Shown here piece by piece: positions 1-11,055 of a stretch of 64,000 bases of DNA. A program made the translations under genes and the position numbers. The stretch spans positions 3,167,001 through 3,231,000 of the forward strand of contig NZ_CP088273.1 in assembly GCF_020731415.2 (NCBI RefSeq), written 5' to 3'. The notes under the pieces were generated by a model. It saw only the letters and a program-made list of their open reading frames with translations, had not been told where the DNA came from and searched no databases. Source of the DNA: Phyllobacterium sp. T1293 (lineage in GTDB: Bacteria; Pseudomonadota; Alphaproteobacteria; Rhizobiales; Rhizobiaceae). The first letter of the stretch is position 1. Every line of letters starts with the position of its first letter.

Positions 1-465
1 GGTGAGCTTGCGCCAACCCTCTGCGTCAAGCTTGAAGGCGCTGTCGAAGACATAACCAAGCAGGGATTTGCCAAAATAGAGACCGCCAAGCAGAATAACT
101 CCGAACAGCGCGTTTACAATGGTCGGCTTCATCTTGATGAAGGTTTCATTGTGCAGATAAAGCGTTAGCGCACCGAAGATCAAAACGACAATGCCGGAGA
201 TGAGTGGCATGATCGGCAGGCTGCGTGTCATTATCCAAGACGTAATCAGCGCAATGGCAGTTGCGGCCATGAACAGGGCCGTCGCGATAAAAATCGGCTC
301 ACCAATAGTAGACAACACTGGAAATCGCTCGATCAGCCATTCTCCGCGGGCATTGGCGAAGAAAAAGACCATCAATGGTCCAAGTTCAAGCGCCAGCTTG
401 AGGAGTGGCGTGACTTCCTTACGGGAAGGATCGGAGGGGTCACGTTCGAATACGGATTGGTCCAT
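1..465 (-). CDS. ispZ: Septation protein A (IspZ/YciB family), C-terminus cut by window edge
   Basis: The first 155 codons are present, reading leftward off the window edge. The start ATG at 465 overlaps the ftsY stop, so translation is probably coupled. The protein has a short polar N-terminus followed by closely packed hydrophobic segments; the stretch [20 protein letters not shown] is typical of the inner-membrane YciB/IspZ family, which has been linked to intracellular septation and envelope integrity. It is the last visible member of the dapF-mtaB-ftsY-ispZ run. Family membership is well supported; the exact biochemical role of the family is not established. Confidence 0.88.
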   Translation of the reverse strand, partial: MDQSVFERDPSDPSRKEVTPLLKLALELGPLMVFFFANARGEWLIERFPVLSTIGEPIFIATALFMAATAIALITSWIMTRSLPIMPLISGIVVLIFGALTLYLHNETFIKMKPTIVNALFGVILLGGLYFGKSLLGYVFDSAFKLDAEGWRKLT

Positions 466-2189
466 CAAGCAACTCCTGCGATGGCTTTGGCAAAATCTTT
501 GGCGGCGAAGGGTTCGAGGTCTTCGACCTGCTCGCCGACACCGATGAAATAGACAGGCAATTTATGTTTGGCGGAAATGGCAACAAGAATGCCACCACGC
601 GCCGTACCATCAAGCTTGGTCATGACGAGGCCGTTGACACCGGCGATGTTCTTGAAAATCTCCACCTGATTGAGAGCGTTCTGGCCTGTCGTGGCATCAA
701 GCGTCTGCAACACCGTGTGCGGCGCCTCCGGATCATTCTTGCCGAGAACACGGACGATCTTTGCAAGCTCGTCCATCAGTTCCGTGCGGTTCTGCAGCCG
801 TCCGGCTGTATCGATGATGAGAACATCACTGCCCGCCTCCTTGGCCTGTTTCCATGCGTCATAGGCGAGGCCCGCCGCATCGGCCCCGAGCTTCGATGAA
901 ACAACGGGAGCGCCGGTGCGTTTGCCCCAGATATGCAGCTGTTCGATGGCAGCCGCACGGAATGTATCGCCTGCAGCCAGCATGACACTGAGGCCGCCTG
1001 CGGTCAGTTTTGCCGCAAGCTTGCCTATGGTTGTGGTTTTGCCAGTGCCATTGACGCCGACAACGAGAATAACGTGCGGCTTGTGCGACAGGTCAAGTTC
1101 CAGTGGCTTTGCTACCGGCCCGAGCACCTTTTCGATTTCTGTCGCCATAATGGTGCGGACTTCCTCGGAGCTGATGTCCTTGCCATAGCGTGTTGCGCTC
1201 AGGGAGCCAGTAATGCGGATAGCCGTTTCCATGCCAAGATCCGCCTGAATCAGCACATCTTCAAGGTCTTGCAGCGTGTCTTCATCAAGCTTGCGGCGGG
1301 TGAAAATACCGCCGATCGAATCGCCGAGCTGCTGTGATGAGCGCGCGAGACCCTTGCGCAGACGTTCGAACCATGAAAGCCGTTTCTCCGGTTCAGCAGC
1401 AACCGGCTCCTCGGCCTGCTTTTCCTCAACCGTCTTGGTCACGGTTACTTTCGACGAGACAGGTTTTGCCGGTGCTATTGGTTCAACCGGTGCCGGTACG
1501 TCTATGACGGGTTCAATCTCGGGTACATGGACCGGCGGCATGACCGCGTCGGCGATGGTCTCTTCGAAAGGTTCTTCTGGCAAAGTGATTGGAACCGGGC
1601 GATCTTCTTCGACGGGTTCAACAACTGGTTCTGGTACCGCTACTATTTCGGGTTCTGCCGGAGGTGCCGCAGGTACAGGCTCGGGCAAGATATCCGGTTC
1701 GACCGGTTGCTGAAGTTCTGCAACTGGTTCGGGTTCCGCTAAAGTTTCCGGCGATGATGGATCGTACTCTTCAGCAGTGAGCTTGGCGCCTTCACCCTCC
1801 CCCAACGTGGGGAGGGTCGATGCGTCAGCATCGGGGTGGGGGGCTACAGCCTCACTTACAAGAATCTTGTCTTGTTGAGCTTGAGGCTCGTGGTGAGGGG
1901 ATGGAGTTTCCCCCCACCCCGGACCTTCGGTCCGACCCTCCCCACGTTGGGGGAGGGTGGGGGAGTCAAGCTCGGCTGGCTCAGCGTTCTGATCGGCGGT
2001 GGCGGATTCAACAGGTTCTGCATCTGCCGGAACAGGCAATGATTCCTGCGCAGCCGTGTCTTCATAGACCTGTTCGGTCGTCTGATGAATCGGCGCATCG
2101 AGCGCTGCAACAGGCACTTCCGCCGGTGCCTCTTCGACAACTTCCTTTTTGCCGAATGAAAATATCTTCTTGATAAAACCCAGAGCCAT
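465..2189 (-). CDS. ftsY: Signal recognition particle receptor FtsY with a repeat-derived insertion
   Basis: A 574-residue SRP receptor GTPase that docks SRP-ribosome complexes at the inner membrane for co-translational insertion. The N domain starts near residue 270. The G domain shows the P-loop GVNGTGKT at 378-385, DTFRAAA at 408-414, DTAGR at 460-464 and TKLDG at 524-528. The first 265 residues form an acidic, Pro/Glu/Val-rich A domain, normal in character for proteobacterial FtsY but long. Residues about 72-138 are encoded by a large DNA inverted repeat and differ in composition (Gly, Pro, His, Gln) from the acidic sequence around them. The GTPase domain is intact, so the protein should be functional. 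The gene lies between mtaB and ispZ, with its stop overlapping the ispZ start. Confidence 0.97.
   Translation of the reverse strand: MALGFIKKIFSFGKKEVVEEAPAEVPVAALDAPIHQTTEQVYEDTAAQESLPVPADAEPVESATADQNAEPAELDSPTLPQRGEGRTEGPGWGETPSPHHEPQAQQDKILVSEAVAPHPDADASTLPTLGEGEGAKLTAEEYDPSSPETLAEPEPVAELQQPVEPDILPEPVPAAPPAEPEIVAVPEPVVEPVEEDRPVPITLPEEPFEETIADAVMPPVHVPEIEPVIDVPAPVEPIAPAKPVSSKVTVTKTVEEKQAEEPVAAEPEKRLSWFERLRKGLARSSQQLGDSIGGIFTRRKLDEDTLQDLEDVLIQADLGMETAIRITGSLSATRYGKDISSEEVRTIMATEIEKVLGPVAKPLELDLSHKPHVILVVGVNGTGKTTTIGKLAAKLTAGGLSVMLAAGDTFRAAAIEQLHIWGKRTGAPVVSSKLGADAAGLAYDAWKQAKEAGSDVLIIDTAGRLQNRTELMDELAKIVRVLGKNDPEAPHTVLQTLDATTGQNALNQVEIFKNIAGVNGLVMTKLDGTARGGILVAISAKHKLPVYFIGVGEQVEDLEPFAAKDFAKAIAGVA
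1779..1973. repeat. Large inverted repeat inside the ftsY coding sequence
   Basis: Left arm 1779-1844 and right arm 1906-1973 are near-complementary. The longest perfect match is 26 nt (1794-1819 against 1933-1958), built round CCCTCCCCCAACGTGGGGAG, itself a palindrome. A 61-nt spacer separates the arms. Similar CCCTCCCC-AACGT-GGGGAGGG palindromes are dispersed repeats in Hyphomicrobiales genomes (from memory, not searched). Length and phase keep the ftsY frame open across the whole element. Confidence 0.85.
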
Positions 2190-2212
2190 GAATGCTGCTT
2201 TGCTCGTTGTGA

Positions 2213-3496
2213 TTACGCTGCGCGCCGGTCGCTGTCTGCGGCCAGCAGCTTGTCGCCATCATGTCCGCTGATCGGCCGTTCAATAATTTCACCCGGAACT
2301 CCGCCATTCAGGCCGACAAGGGTAAATCCTTCCGAACGGCCAAGACCTTCGCGTTCGATGAGTATCCTTTGGGTCGTGCCAACAAGACGGTCGAGATGGG
2401 CACGATAGGCTGTCTCGCCTGCCGCACGCAGCCGGGCAGCACGGGTCTTGACGATTTGCCTGTTCACTTGTGGCATGCGGGCAGCCGGTGTGCCTTCGCG
2501 CGGGCTGAAGGGAAAGACATGCAGATGCGTCAGTCCGCATTCTTCGACAATGCGGATAGAGTTTTCGAACATCTCATCGGTTTCAGTGGGAAAACCAGCG
2601 ATGATATCAGCGCCGAAAACGATGTCAGGCCTGATATTGCGAACATTCTCACAGAACTCAATGGAGTTTTCGCGCAAATGACGGCGCTTCATCCGCTTCA
2701 GAATCATGTTGTCGCCCGATTGCAGCGACAGGTGCAGATGCGGCATCAGGCGGCTTTCCGTCGCCAGTGCTTCCATCAGGTCATCGTCTGCCTCAATGGA
2801 ATCGATGGACGAGAGGCGCAGGCGTTTCAGATCAGGCACTTGGCCAAGCACTGTTTTCACCAGCTTGCCAAGACGCAGGCTACCCGGCAGATCAGGACCA
2901 TAGCTGGTCATATCAACCCCGGTCAGCACTACCTCGTTATAGCCATTGCCGACGAGCCGCTTGACCTGTTCAACCACGCCGCCCATCGGCACGGAACGGG
3001 AATTACCGCGGCCATAGGGGATGATGCAGAAGGTGCAGCGATGATCACAGCCATTTTGCACCTGAACAAAAGCGCGGGCGCGGCCTTCGATGGCATCGAC
3101 CATGTGGGAAGCGGTTTCGCGCACTTCCATGATGTCGTTGACGCGGACTTTTTCGAACTGGTTCACACCAAAATCCGGCAGCATGCGATAGGAATTGGAT
3201 TTCAGTTTTTCTTCATTGCCGAGAACGAGATCGACTTCATCCATAGCGGCGAACTCGTCGGCGCCTGTTTGTGCGGCGCAGCCGGTGACAATGATGCGTG
3301 CCTGCGGATTGTCGCGGCGTGCCTTGCGAATGGCCTGACGCGCCTGACGGACTGCTTCGCTGGTGACGGCGCAGGTGTTGAAGATGATCGCACCATTTTC
3401 CAGCGTGCCAAGTCCGGCTGCGTCGGCTTCGCGCTTCATCACCTCGGATTCATAGGTGTTGAGGCGGCAGCCAAAGGTAACGACGTCCACAGCCAT
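2213..3496 (-). CDS. mtaB: tRNA t6A37 methylthiotransferase MtaB
   Basis: A 427-residue radical-SAM methylthiotransferase that converts t6A at tRNA position 37 to ms2t6A. The N-terminal UPF0004 domain has the three cluster-binding cysteines C10, C42 and C73; the radical-SAM CxxxCxxC motif is C150, C154 and C157; a TRAM-like region follows towards the C-terminus. Length is usual for MtaB, and motifs such as TFGCRLNTYES at the start separate it from MiaB and RimO. The start codon overlaps the dapF stop by one base (TGATG), so the two are probably translationally coupled. ftsY follows 23 bases downstream. Confidence 0.94.
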   Translation of the reverse strand: MAVDVVTFGCRLNTYESEVMKREADAAGLGTLENGAIIFNTCAVTSEAVRQARQAIRKARRDNPQARIIVTGCAAQTGADEFAAMDEVDLVLGNEEKLKSNSYRMLPDFGVNQFEKVRVNDIMEVRETASHMVDAIEGRARAFVQVQNGCDHRCTFCIIPYGRGNSRSVPMGGVVEQVKRLVGNGYNEVVLTGVDMTSYGPDLPGSLRLGKLVKTVLGQVPDLKRLRLSSIDSIEADDDLMEALATESRLMPHLHLSLQSGDNMILKRMKRRHLRENSIEFCENVRNIRPDIVFGADIIAGFPTETDEMFENSIRIVEECGLTHLHVFPFSPREGTPAARMPQVNRQIVKTRAARLRAAGETAYRAHLDRLVGTTQRILIEREGLGRSEGFTLVGLNGGVPGEIIERPISGHDGDKLLAADSDRRAA

Positions 3497-4413
3497 CAGG
3501 CAACTCCCTGCGACGGCGTTGTTTCATCACGCTGCCATTCGCCGCTCTGCGGGTCAAATGAGCCGGAGAATTCCCATTCAGCCGGACCAGTCATCAGGAC
3601 GTGATTGTTTTCCAGCCATTCAATCACGAGCGGACCACCGGGCACGGTGACTGTCACCGTGCGTTCGGTGCGGCCGGTCCGGGCAGCTGAAACAGCCGAC
3701 GCGCAGGCAGCCGACCCACAGGCGCGTGTAAGTCCAGCTCCGCGTTCCCAAGTGCGCAGAGTAATCGCGTTGCGGCTGGTCACGTGAGCAATTGAGATAT
3801 TGGCGCGCTCGGGGAAAATCGGGTGATTTTCGAGCAGCGGACCAAAACGCTCCAGATCATAGGTCCAGACATCCTGATCGACCCAGAAGATCGCATGCGG
3901 GTTGCCCATGCTGACAACGGAAGGCGAATGCAGCACAGGCGCATCGATGGGCCCGATCTGCAATTCGATCTTGCGCGTGTCATGGAAAGGCTCAGCCAGC
4001 GGAATATCCTGCCAGTCAAAGCGCGGCATTCCCATATCAACGGAAATCAGGCCATCGGGGTGCTCGTGGGCTGTGATGATTCCAGAAATCGTTTCGAAGG
4101 TGAATTCCCGCTTGCCGGTTTCAGTGGCAAGCGCCTGCACGACACAGCGCATGCCATTGCCGCAGGTCTGCGCCTGCGTACCATCGGAATTGATGATCTC
4201 AATGTAGGCATCCGCATCTTGCCTGCGCGGTGCGTGGATCGCCATGATCTGATCGAACTTTGTCGCAGGATCGCTATTGAGCGCTATGGCTGCACCGGGT
4301 GCAACATGGTCGGTATGGTGACGCATGTCGGCAACGATTATCTCGTTGCCAAGTCCGTTCATCTTTGCAAATTGCGCGCGCACTGCCATGCTTCCGTCAG
4401 CCTGTATTGCCAT
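3496..4413 (-). CDS. dapF: Diaminopimelate epimerase
   Basis: A 305-residue epimerase that interconverts LL- and meso-diaminopimelate for lysine and peptidoglycan synthesis. The two active-site cysteines are visible: C84 in CGNGMRC and C232 in TRACGSAAC. The conserved [12 protein letters not shown] stretch begins near residue 18. An internal ATG at 4389 ([12 protein letters not shown]) has a GGAAG-like sequence just upstream and is a credible alternative start eight codons later. First gene of the dapF-mtaB-ftsY-ispZ run. Confidence 0.95.
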   Translation of the reverse strand: MAIQADGSMAVRAQFAKMNGLGNEIIVADMRHHTDHVAPGAAIALNSDPATKFDQIMAIHAPRRQDADAYIEIINSDGTQAQTCGNGMRCVVQALATETGKREFTFETISGIITAHEHPDGLISVDMGMPRFDWQDIPLAEPFHDTRKIELQIGPIDAPVLHSPSVVSMGNPHAIFWVDQDVWTYDLERFGPLLENHPIFPERANISIAHVTSRNAITLRTWERGAGLTRACGSAACASAVSAARTGRTERTVTVTVPGGPLVIEWLENNHVLMTGPAEWEFSGSFDPQSGEWQRDETTPSQGVA

Positions 4414-4456
4414 TCTGATGTCGATAGAGGGCTTATATGGCGGAAAAGGTGAAGAA

Positions 4457-4495
4457 TTGCCAGTACCAGCCTTATCAAAGCTACGGCACTGGCAA
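4457..4495 (-). terminator. Hairpin downstream of the oxidoreductase gene
   Basis: TTGCCAGT (4457-4464) pairs with ACTGGCAA (4488-4495), with extra partly paired bases inside. On the minus strand it is followed by a pyrimidine-rich run (TTCTTCACCTTTTCC). It probably ends the transcript of the gene at 4512-5528 before dapF. There is no long uniform U tract. Confidence 0.5.
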
Positions 4496-4511
4496 TCAGA
4501 TGCATCTGCTA

Positions 4512-5528
4512 TCAGGCGACGCGGATGACCAGCTTGCCGAAATTATGCCCTTTCAGAAGCCCCATAAAGGCCTCCGGTGCATTGGCGAGCCCATCAACAA
4601 TATCTTCGCGGTATTTGACTTCACCGCTACGCAACCATCCACTCATGGTTTCAAGGAATAAGGGTCGCTGATCGACAAATTCGCGCTGGATGAAACCGCG
4701 TACTGTCAGGCTCTTCTTCAGAATATCGCGCATGAGCACGGGCAGGCGATCCTTGCCCGACAGGTCAAGTTCGTCATATTGCGCGACGAGACCGCAGACG
4801 GGGATGCGGGCAAAGGTGTTGAGGAGCGGAAAAACCGCATCCCAGACGGGGCCACCGACATTTTCGAAGTAGACGTCGATGCCTTTTGGGCAGGCCTGCT
4901 TCAACTGCGCTGAAAAATCAGGCGCCCGATGATCAATGGCAACATCGAAACCAAGCTCATCGCGGATATAGGCGCATTTTTCCGCGCCGCCGGCAATGCC
5001 AATGGCTCTCGCCCCTTTGATTCGTGCGATTTGACCAACGGTTGCCCCCACCGGTCCACTGGCAGCCGCTACAACAACCGTTTCTCCGGGCTTGGGCTGA
5101 CCGATGGTCAGAAGGCCCGCATAGGCGGTGAAGCCGGGCATACCGAGAATACCAACGGCGGTCGAGAGGGGAGCGGCGTTCGGGTCAAGCTTGCGCAGGC
5201 CAACGCCATTGGAAATGGCGTAGCTTTGCCAGCCGGAGTGAGAAAGAACGATATCACCGGGATGAAAATCGGAATGCCTGCTCTCGACCACCTCGGCAAC
5301 AGTCCCGCCTTCCATCACGGCGTTGACGGCGACCGGAGCAGCATAGGATTCTGCATCATCCATGCGACCGCGCATATAAGGATCAAGAGACAGGAACAGA
5401 ATCTTGAGTAATATTTCGCCGTCACCGGGTGCAGGTGTCTGCTGGGTTTCGATGCGGAAATTGTCAGGCTTCACAGGGCCAAGCGGCCGGGATGCAAGCA
5501 CGATACGGGTATTTTGCGGCTGAGACAT
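4512..5528 (-). CDS. NADP-dependent oxidoreductase, MDR superfamily (CurA/YncB-like)
   Basis: A 338-residue zinc-independent medium-chain reductase of the prostaglandin-reductase/CurA group. The N-terminal GroES-like part carries [11 protein letters not shown]; the nucleotide-binding loop [16 protein letters not shown] starts near residue 155. Members reduce alpha,beta-unsaturated ketones or aldehydes with NADPH; the substrate here cannot be read from sequence. It stands alone, with a hairpin behind it and 69 bases separating it from the SIP gene upstream. Confidence 0.85.
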   Translation of the reverse strand: MSQPQNTRIVLASRPLGPVKPDNFRIETQQTPAPGDGEILLKILFLSLDPYMRGRMDDAESYAAPVAVNAVMEGGTVAEVVESRHSDFHPGDIVLSHSGWQSYAISNGVGLRKLDPNAAPLSTAVGILGMPGFTAYAGLLTIGQPKPGETVVVAAASGPVGATVGQIARIKGARAIGIAGGAEKCAYIRDELGFDVAIDHRAPDFSAQLKQACPKGIDVYFENVGGPVWDAVFPLLNTFARIPVCGLVAQYDELDLSGKDRLPVLMRDILKKSLTVRGFIQREFVDQRPLFLETMSGWLRSGEVKYREDIVDGLANAPEAFMGLLKGHNFGKLVIRVA

Positions 5529-5597
5529 CGTTTTGTCCTTATGGGGAGGGCGTCAACCCTACCCCAGCACTGTCAGCCCGGCAATGTGAGTATATCG

Positions 5598-6452
5598 TCA
5601 GTGGGGTTCGTGTGCGTCAGCAACGCCGCGCAGCCAATAGCCAGCTGCCTTAACCCACTCGCTGTTGAAACCACGCTCTTCAACGAGGTGGCTGCGCACC
5701 GACTTTGAAATCCCGCTTTCACAGGCGATAAAGGCATAGCAATCGCCTTCCGGCAGGGCGAGGCTTTTGACGCTTTGTAGCAGAAGATCGTTATTGCCGG
5801 CCTCCGCTCCGTTGCGGTGAACCCAGATGATTTCGGCCTTGGCGCTGGTCTTGAGGTTCTGTTCCTCGGCTTTGTCAGCGACCTCAATAACCGCGACGAC
5901 GCGCGCCGATGCCGGTAATTCTTCCAGTCGGCGGCTGATAGCGGGCAGGGCCGTTTCATCACCAGCGAGGAAATACCAGTCATAGGCATCCGGAATGATC
6001 ATCGAGCCGCGCGGCCCGCCAATGACGATCTGCTGGCCGGGTTTTGCCTGTGCTGCCCATGTGGAAGCCGGGCCGTCCCCATGCAGCACAAAATCGACAT
6101 CGAGGGTGTTGGTTGCCGGGTGATAGTTTCGAGGTGTGTAGTCACGCATTTCCGGACGTGGCTTGTCTTCCGGAAAGCTGATGCCCTCGGGACCCAGAAC
6201 CGGGACAATTGGTCCGCTTCCGGCCGGTGGGAAGAAAACCTTGATATGATCGCCGTAACCGGCGCTGACAAACCCATCCAGCTGATCACCGGCGAGCGTG
6301 ACGCGCACCATGAGGGGCGTCAGATGTTTGACCTCCTGTACTTCAAGGAGGCGCAGGCGGGTTTCGTGGCGGATTCTTTGAGGTGTTTTATTTATGAGTG
6401 TCATACTCAACAAATACCTCTCGGTCTTGCGGACTTCAATGGGGCTATTCAC
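5598..6452 (-). CDS. Siderophore-interacting protein (NAD(P)H-dependent ferric-chelate reductase)
   Basis: A SIP-family flavoprotein that releases iron by reducing ferric siderophores in the cytoplasm. The FAD-binding signature MRDYTPRNY lies in the first third, and a C-terminal NAD(P)H/SIP domain with YAFIACESGISKSVRSHL follows. Two starts are possible: ATG 6452 (284 residues) or ATG 6404 (MTLINKTPQ, 268 residues); the family alignment begins near the second, and a GAGAGG lies 12 bases ahead of it, a little far. I saw no convincing Irr or RirA box in the 270-base upstream region. No siderophore receptor gene is adjacent. Confidence 0.88.
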   Translation of the reverse strand: MNSPIEVRKTERYLLSMTLINKTPQRIRHETRLRLLEVQEVKHLTPLMVRVTLAGDQLDGFVSAGYGDHIKVFFPPAGSGPIVPVLGPEGISFPEDKPRPEMRDYTPRNYHPATNTLDVDFVLHGDGPASTWAAQAKPGQQIVIGGPRGSMIIPDAYDWYFLAGDETALPAISRRLEELPASARVVAVIEVADKAEEQNLKTSAKAEIIWVHRNGAEAGNNDLLLQSVKSLALPEGDCYAFIACESGISKSVRSHLVEERGFNSEWVKAAGYWLRGVADAHEPH

Positions 6453-6740
6453 ACATTTCCGTCATCAGTCGTTTGCGCCATCATAAGACTTTATTCACCT
6501 TAAAATGATTGACTTGAAACAAGCGTATGGTTTCCACCAAACGGAAACAGACCTGAACAGTGTGGCGATATTGCCAGTTCGGCGAGTTTTTGACGCTTCT
6601 GCCACGGGCATCGGCCGCAAACAGGCCGGTTTTGCCGCGTGACGGGTTGAAATTTGACCGCGATACCCTTTTATCGTGGTTAATAAATGCCAAGTCGAAT
6701 CGCATTTTTTCTGTTTGATGCGTAGATGGAGAGTAAGACT

Positions 6741-7289
6741 ATGGGGACTTTGAACGTCAATTTGCTGGCCGTTGCCGCTGTCGGCATGGTTCTGGCAGGA
6801 TGCCAGAGTACGCGTTTTGACAATGATATGGACCGTGTCACACCTTCACCCGCTCCGTTGCAATCTGCGCCGGCCGGGTCTGTGACCCAGAGCCAGTTGC
6901 CGCCTCCCGGCGGCGCCAACCAGTTTCCGACAGCGCCGACGACGGGTAACGGTGCAGCAGCGGGTGGCCAGGGTACGCAGGTTGCATCGCTGCCACCGGC
7001 AAATGCACCTGATGTTACGGCCAGTAGCGTCGCAGGCGTGTGGAATGCTTCGCTTGGTGGCCAGAGCTGTAAAATCGCGACGCCGCAGACAAAGTTCGGT
7101 CAGGGTTATCGTGCCGGTCCGTTGCGCTGTCCGGGTGAGCTTGCAAACCTCACATCCTGGGCAGTCAGCGGTAAGCAGCTCACCCTTTATGATGCAGCGG
7201 GTGGCACTGTCGCTCGGCTCTATTCATCCGGGTCATCGCGGTTTGATGGTCAGACCACTGGTGGACAGAGTGTGAGCCTGTCACGTTAA
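6741..7289 (+). CDS. omp19: Outer-membrane lipoprotein Omp19 (AprI/Inh family)
   Basis: A 182-residue lipoprotein with a signal peptide ending in the lipobox LAGC; the lipidated cysteine is residue 21. A Pro/Gln/Ala-rich linker leads to a C-terminal AprI/Inh-like protease-inhibitor domain (AGVWNASLGGQSCKIATP and GPLRCPGELANL). The sequence strongly resembles Brucella Omp19, a surface lipoprotein reported as a protease inhibitor and immune modulator. Start 6741 is chosen because GGAGAG sits seven bases upstream; the in-frame ATG at 6726 lies ahead of this site. The linker differs clearly from what I remember of Brucella Omp19, so the genus may not be Brucella itself. Confidence 0.92.
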   Translation: MGTLNVNLLAVAAVGMVLAGCQSTRFDNDMDRVTPSPAPLQSAPAGSVTQSQLPPPGGANQFPTAPTTGNGAAAGGQGTQVASLPPANAPDVTASSVAGVWNASLGGQSCKIATPQTKFGQGYRAGPLRCPGELANLTSWAVSGKQLTLYDAAGGTVARLYSSGSSRFDGQTTGGQSVSLSR

Positions 7290-7302
7290 GCCCAAAATGG
7301 GA

Positions 7303-7332
7303 GTGTGCAGCACCGGTTCGCCCGCTGCACAC
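7303..7332 (+). other. Hairpin between omp19 and zapE
   Basis: GTGTGCAGC (7303-7311) and GCTGCACAC (7324-7332) form a perfect 9-bp stem with a 12-nt loop, just after the omp19 stop and 20 bases before the preferred zapE start. No T-run follows, so it may be a weak terminator or an mRNA stabiliser rather than a classical terminator. Confidence 0.55.
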
Positions 7333-7352
7333 GTCCGGAGACTGCAGTTCGC

Positions 7353-8534
7353 ATGTCGCACGATAATCTGAAAGTGTTCCCTTCCGTGCGTGAGCGCTAT
7401 GATTCGCTCGTGCAAGCCGGGGATATTGACGCGGACCCAGCCCAACAGCTTCTGGCAAGCCGGTTCGACCGGCTGATCCGTGAACTGGCGACAAAGCGGC
7501 TTGCGACCAAATCCAGCGCGCTGGGCTGGCTGTTCAGCCGCCGTTCGCCGCGCCACGAGGTGATCAAGGGTCTTTATATTTTCGGTGAGGTCGGGCGCGG
7601 CAAGACCATGTTGATGGACATGTTTCATCAGCTCGTTCCGGCCAAACGCAAACGCCGTGCGCATTTTCTCGATTTCATGGCCGACGTACACGAGCGCATC
7701 AATGCGCATCGAAAAGCGCACAAGAATGGCGAGACCAAGCAGGATGATCCTATTCCGCCCGTCGCCGATGCGCTGGCGGAACAGGCTTGGGTGCTGTGCT
7801 TCGATGAATTCACCGTGACTGATATTGCTGACGCGATGATTCTGTCACGGCTGTTTAAAGCACTGTTCGAGCGCGGGGTTGTCCTCGTCGCCACATCGAA
7901 TGTGGAACCTGACGATCTTTATCGCGATGGTCTGAACCGGCAGCTTTTTCTGCCCTTTATCGATCTCCTGAAAACCAATGTTGATGTTATCAATCTGGAC
8001 GCGCGCACGGATTACCGGCTGGAAAAACTCAACCGTATGCCGGTTTATCTCTCACCGCTGAGCGAGGATACAACGCGTAAAATGGATGACGCGTGGCACG
8101 CGGCGACCGATGGCGCGACCGTTGCCGAAGACAGTTTCAAGGTCAAGGGTCGCACGGTTATTGTTCCGCAGGCGGCCCGTCATGTGGCGCGTTTTACATT
8201 CGCTGATCTTTGCTCCAAGCCACTCGGCGCACTGGATTATGCCGCCATCATTTCACGCTATCAAACGATCTTCATCGATGATGTTCCGATTCTTGACTAC
8301 TCCAGACGCAATGAGGCCAAGCGGTTTATCATTCTCATCGACATTCTCTATGACCATCACGTGCATGTGGTAATTTCCGCGGCAGCTTCGCCTGACAAGC
8401 TTTATGAGGCCAATCGCGGCACCGAGGCTTTCGAGTTTGACCGGACAGCCTCACGCCTCTTTGAAATGCAGAGTGCGGACTATCTCGCGGACGCTGCACC
8501 AACAGCTGAAGAACCACGACCGGCAGAGGCCTGA
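7353..8534 (+). CDS. zapE: Cell division protein ZapE (AFG1-like ATPase)
   Basis: A 393-residue P-loop ATPase of the AFG1/ZapE family; in gammaproteobacteria ZapE acts at the constricting Z ring. Walker A is GEVGRGKT at 78-85; a Walker B-like VLCFDEF follows in the middle, and IFIDDVPILDYSRRNEAKRF is a conserved family stretch. Start ATG 7353 (MSHDNLKVFPSV) is preferred over the in-frame position 7305, which lies inside a hairpin. It sits between omp19 and mdh, an order I recall from Brucella. Confidence 0.9.
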   Translation: MSHDNLKVFPSVRERYDSLVQAGDIDADPAQQLLASRFDRLIRELATKRLATKSSALGWLFSRRSPRHEVIKGLYIFGEVGRGKTMLMDMFHQLVPAKRKRRAHFLDFMADVHERINAHRKAHKNGETKQDDPIPPVADALAEQAWVLCFDEFTVTDIADAMILSRLFKALFERGVVLVATSNVEPDDLYRDGLNRQLFLPFIDLLKTNVDVINLDARTDYRLEKLNRMPVYLSPLSEDTTRKMDDAWHAATDGATVAEDSFKVKGRTVIVPQAARHVARFTFADLCSKPLGALDYAAIISRYQTIFIDDVPILDYSRRNEAKRFIILIDILYDHHVHVVISAAASPDKLYEANRGTEAFEFDRTASRLFEMQSADYLADAAPTAEEPRPAEA

Positions 8535-9790
<1,256 letters not shown>

Positions 9791-9855
9791 TTCGGCCTGA
9801 ACATTCTGAAACGATCCTGTGTTTGTGCCGGATTTTTCGTAGAGGAAGTTAACTG

Positions 9856-11052
9856 ATGAATATTCACGAATATCAGGCCAAGCGCCTGCTCCACTCCTTC
9901 GGTGCGCCGATAGCCAATGGTGTTGCCGTCTATTCCGTCGAACAGGCGGAAGAGTGGGCAAAGACGCTGCCCGGTCCGCTTTATGTGGTGAAAAGCCAGA
10001 TTCATGCGGGCGGTCGTGGCAAGGGTAAGTTCAAGGAACTCGGTCCTGACGCGAAAGGCGGCGTTCGCCTTTCGAAGTCGGTCGAGGAAGTCGTTGCCAA
10101 TGCCAAGGAAATGCTCGGCAATACGCTTGTTACCAAGCAGACGGGCCCGGCCGGCAAGCAGGTCAATCGCCTCTACATCGAAGACGGTGCCGACATTGAC
10201 CGCGAGCTTTATCTCTCGATCCTCGTTGACCGTTCGGTTGGCCGTCCGGCTTTTGTGGTTTCCACGGAAGGCGGCATGGACATCGAAGGTGTAGCGCACG
10301 ACACTCCGGAAAAGATCATCACCGTGGCGATTGATCCGGAAAAAGGCGTGACAGCGGATGATGTAAAGAAGATCAGCGATGCTTACGGCCTGACCGGCGA
10401 AGCACGTACGGACGGCGAAACGCTGTTCCCGATCCTCTACAAGGCCTTCACCGAGAAGGATATGAGCCTGCTCGAAGTTAACCCGCTGATCGTCATGAAG
10501 AATGGCCGTCTGCGCGTTCTTGATGCCAAGGTCTCCTTCGATGGCAACGCGCTGTTCCGTCATCCTGATGTGGTTGAACTGCGTGACACCACGGAAGAAG
10601 ACGCCAAGGAAATCGAAGCTTCCAAGTATGATCTCGCCTATGTCGCCCTCGACGGCAATATTGGCTGCATGGTCAATGGTGCCGGTCTTGCCATGGCAAC
10701 GATGGACATCATCAAGCTTTATGGTGCGGAGCCTGCAAACTTCCTCGACGTTGGCGGCGGCGCCAGCAAGGAGAAGGTTACGGCTGCGTTCAAGATCATC
10801 ACTGCCGATCCGGCGGTTGAAGGTATCCTGATCAATATTTTCGGCGGCATCATGAAATGTGATGTGATTGCTGAAGGTGTGATTGCGGCGGTCAAGGAAG
10901 TGGGCCTCAAGGTTCCGCTGGTTGTCCGTCTTGAAGGCACCAATGCTGAGCTTGGCAAGAAGATCATCAATGAAAGCGGCCTTAACGTCGTTTCTGCTGA
11001 TGATCTTGATGACGCGGCTCAGAAAATCGTCAAGGCTGTGAAGGGAAACTAA
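9856..11052 (+). CDS. sucC: Succinyl-CoA synthetase, beta subunit
   Basis: A 398-residue ATP-grasp subunit of succinyl-CoA synthetase, which makes succinate and a nucleoside triphosphate from succinyl-CoA. The N-terminal grasp domain shows K46 and the glycine-rich GGRGKGK loop at 52-58; the C-terminal part has the conserved [13 protein letters not shown] stretch that meets the alpha subunit. RBS GAGGAAG lies just before ATG 9856. sucD begins three bases after the stop, so the subunits are co-translated. Confidence 0.97.
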   Translation: MNIHEYQAKRLLHSFGAPIANGVAVYSVEQAEEWAKTLPGPLYVVKSQIHAGGRGKGKFKELGPDAKGGVRLSKSVEEVVANAKEMLGNTLVTKQTGPAGKQVNRLYIEDGADIDRELYLSILVDRSVGRPAFVVSTEGGMDIEGVAHDTPEKIITVAIDPEKGVTADDVKKISDAYGLTGEARTDGETLFPILYKAFTEKDMSLLEVNPLIVMKNGRLRVLDAKVSFDGNALFRHPDVVELRDTTEEDAKEIEASKYDLAYVALDGNIGCMVNGAGLAMATMDIIKLYGAEPANFLDVGGGASKEKVTAAFKIITADPAVEGILINIFGGIMKCDVIAEGVIAAVKEVGLKVPLVVRLEGTNAELGKKIINESGLNVVSADDLDDAAQKIVKAVKGN

Positions 11053-11055
11053 GGC

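Noticed and set aside
2261..3604. A 447-codon open frame antisense to mtaB
   Set aside because: No ribosome site or domain; mtaB has all catalytic cysteines on the other strand.
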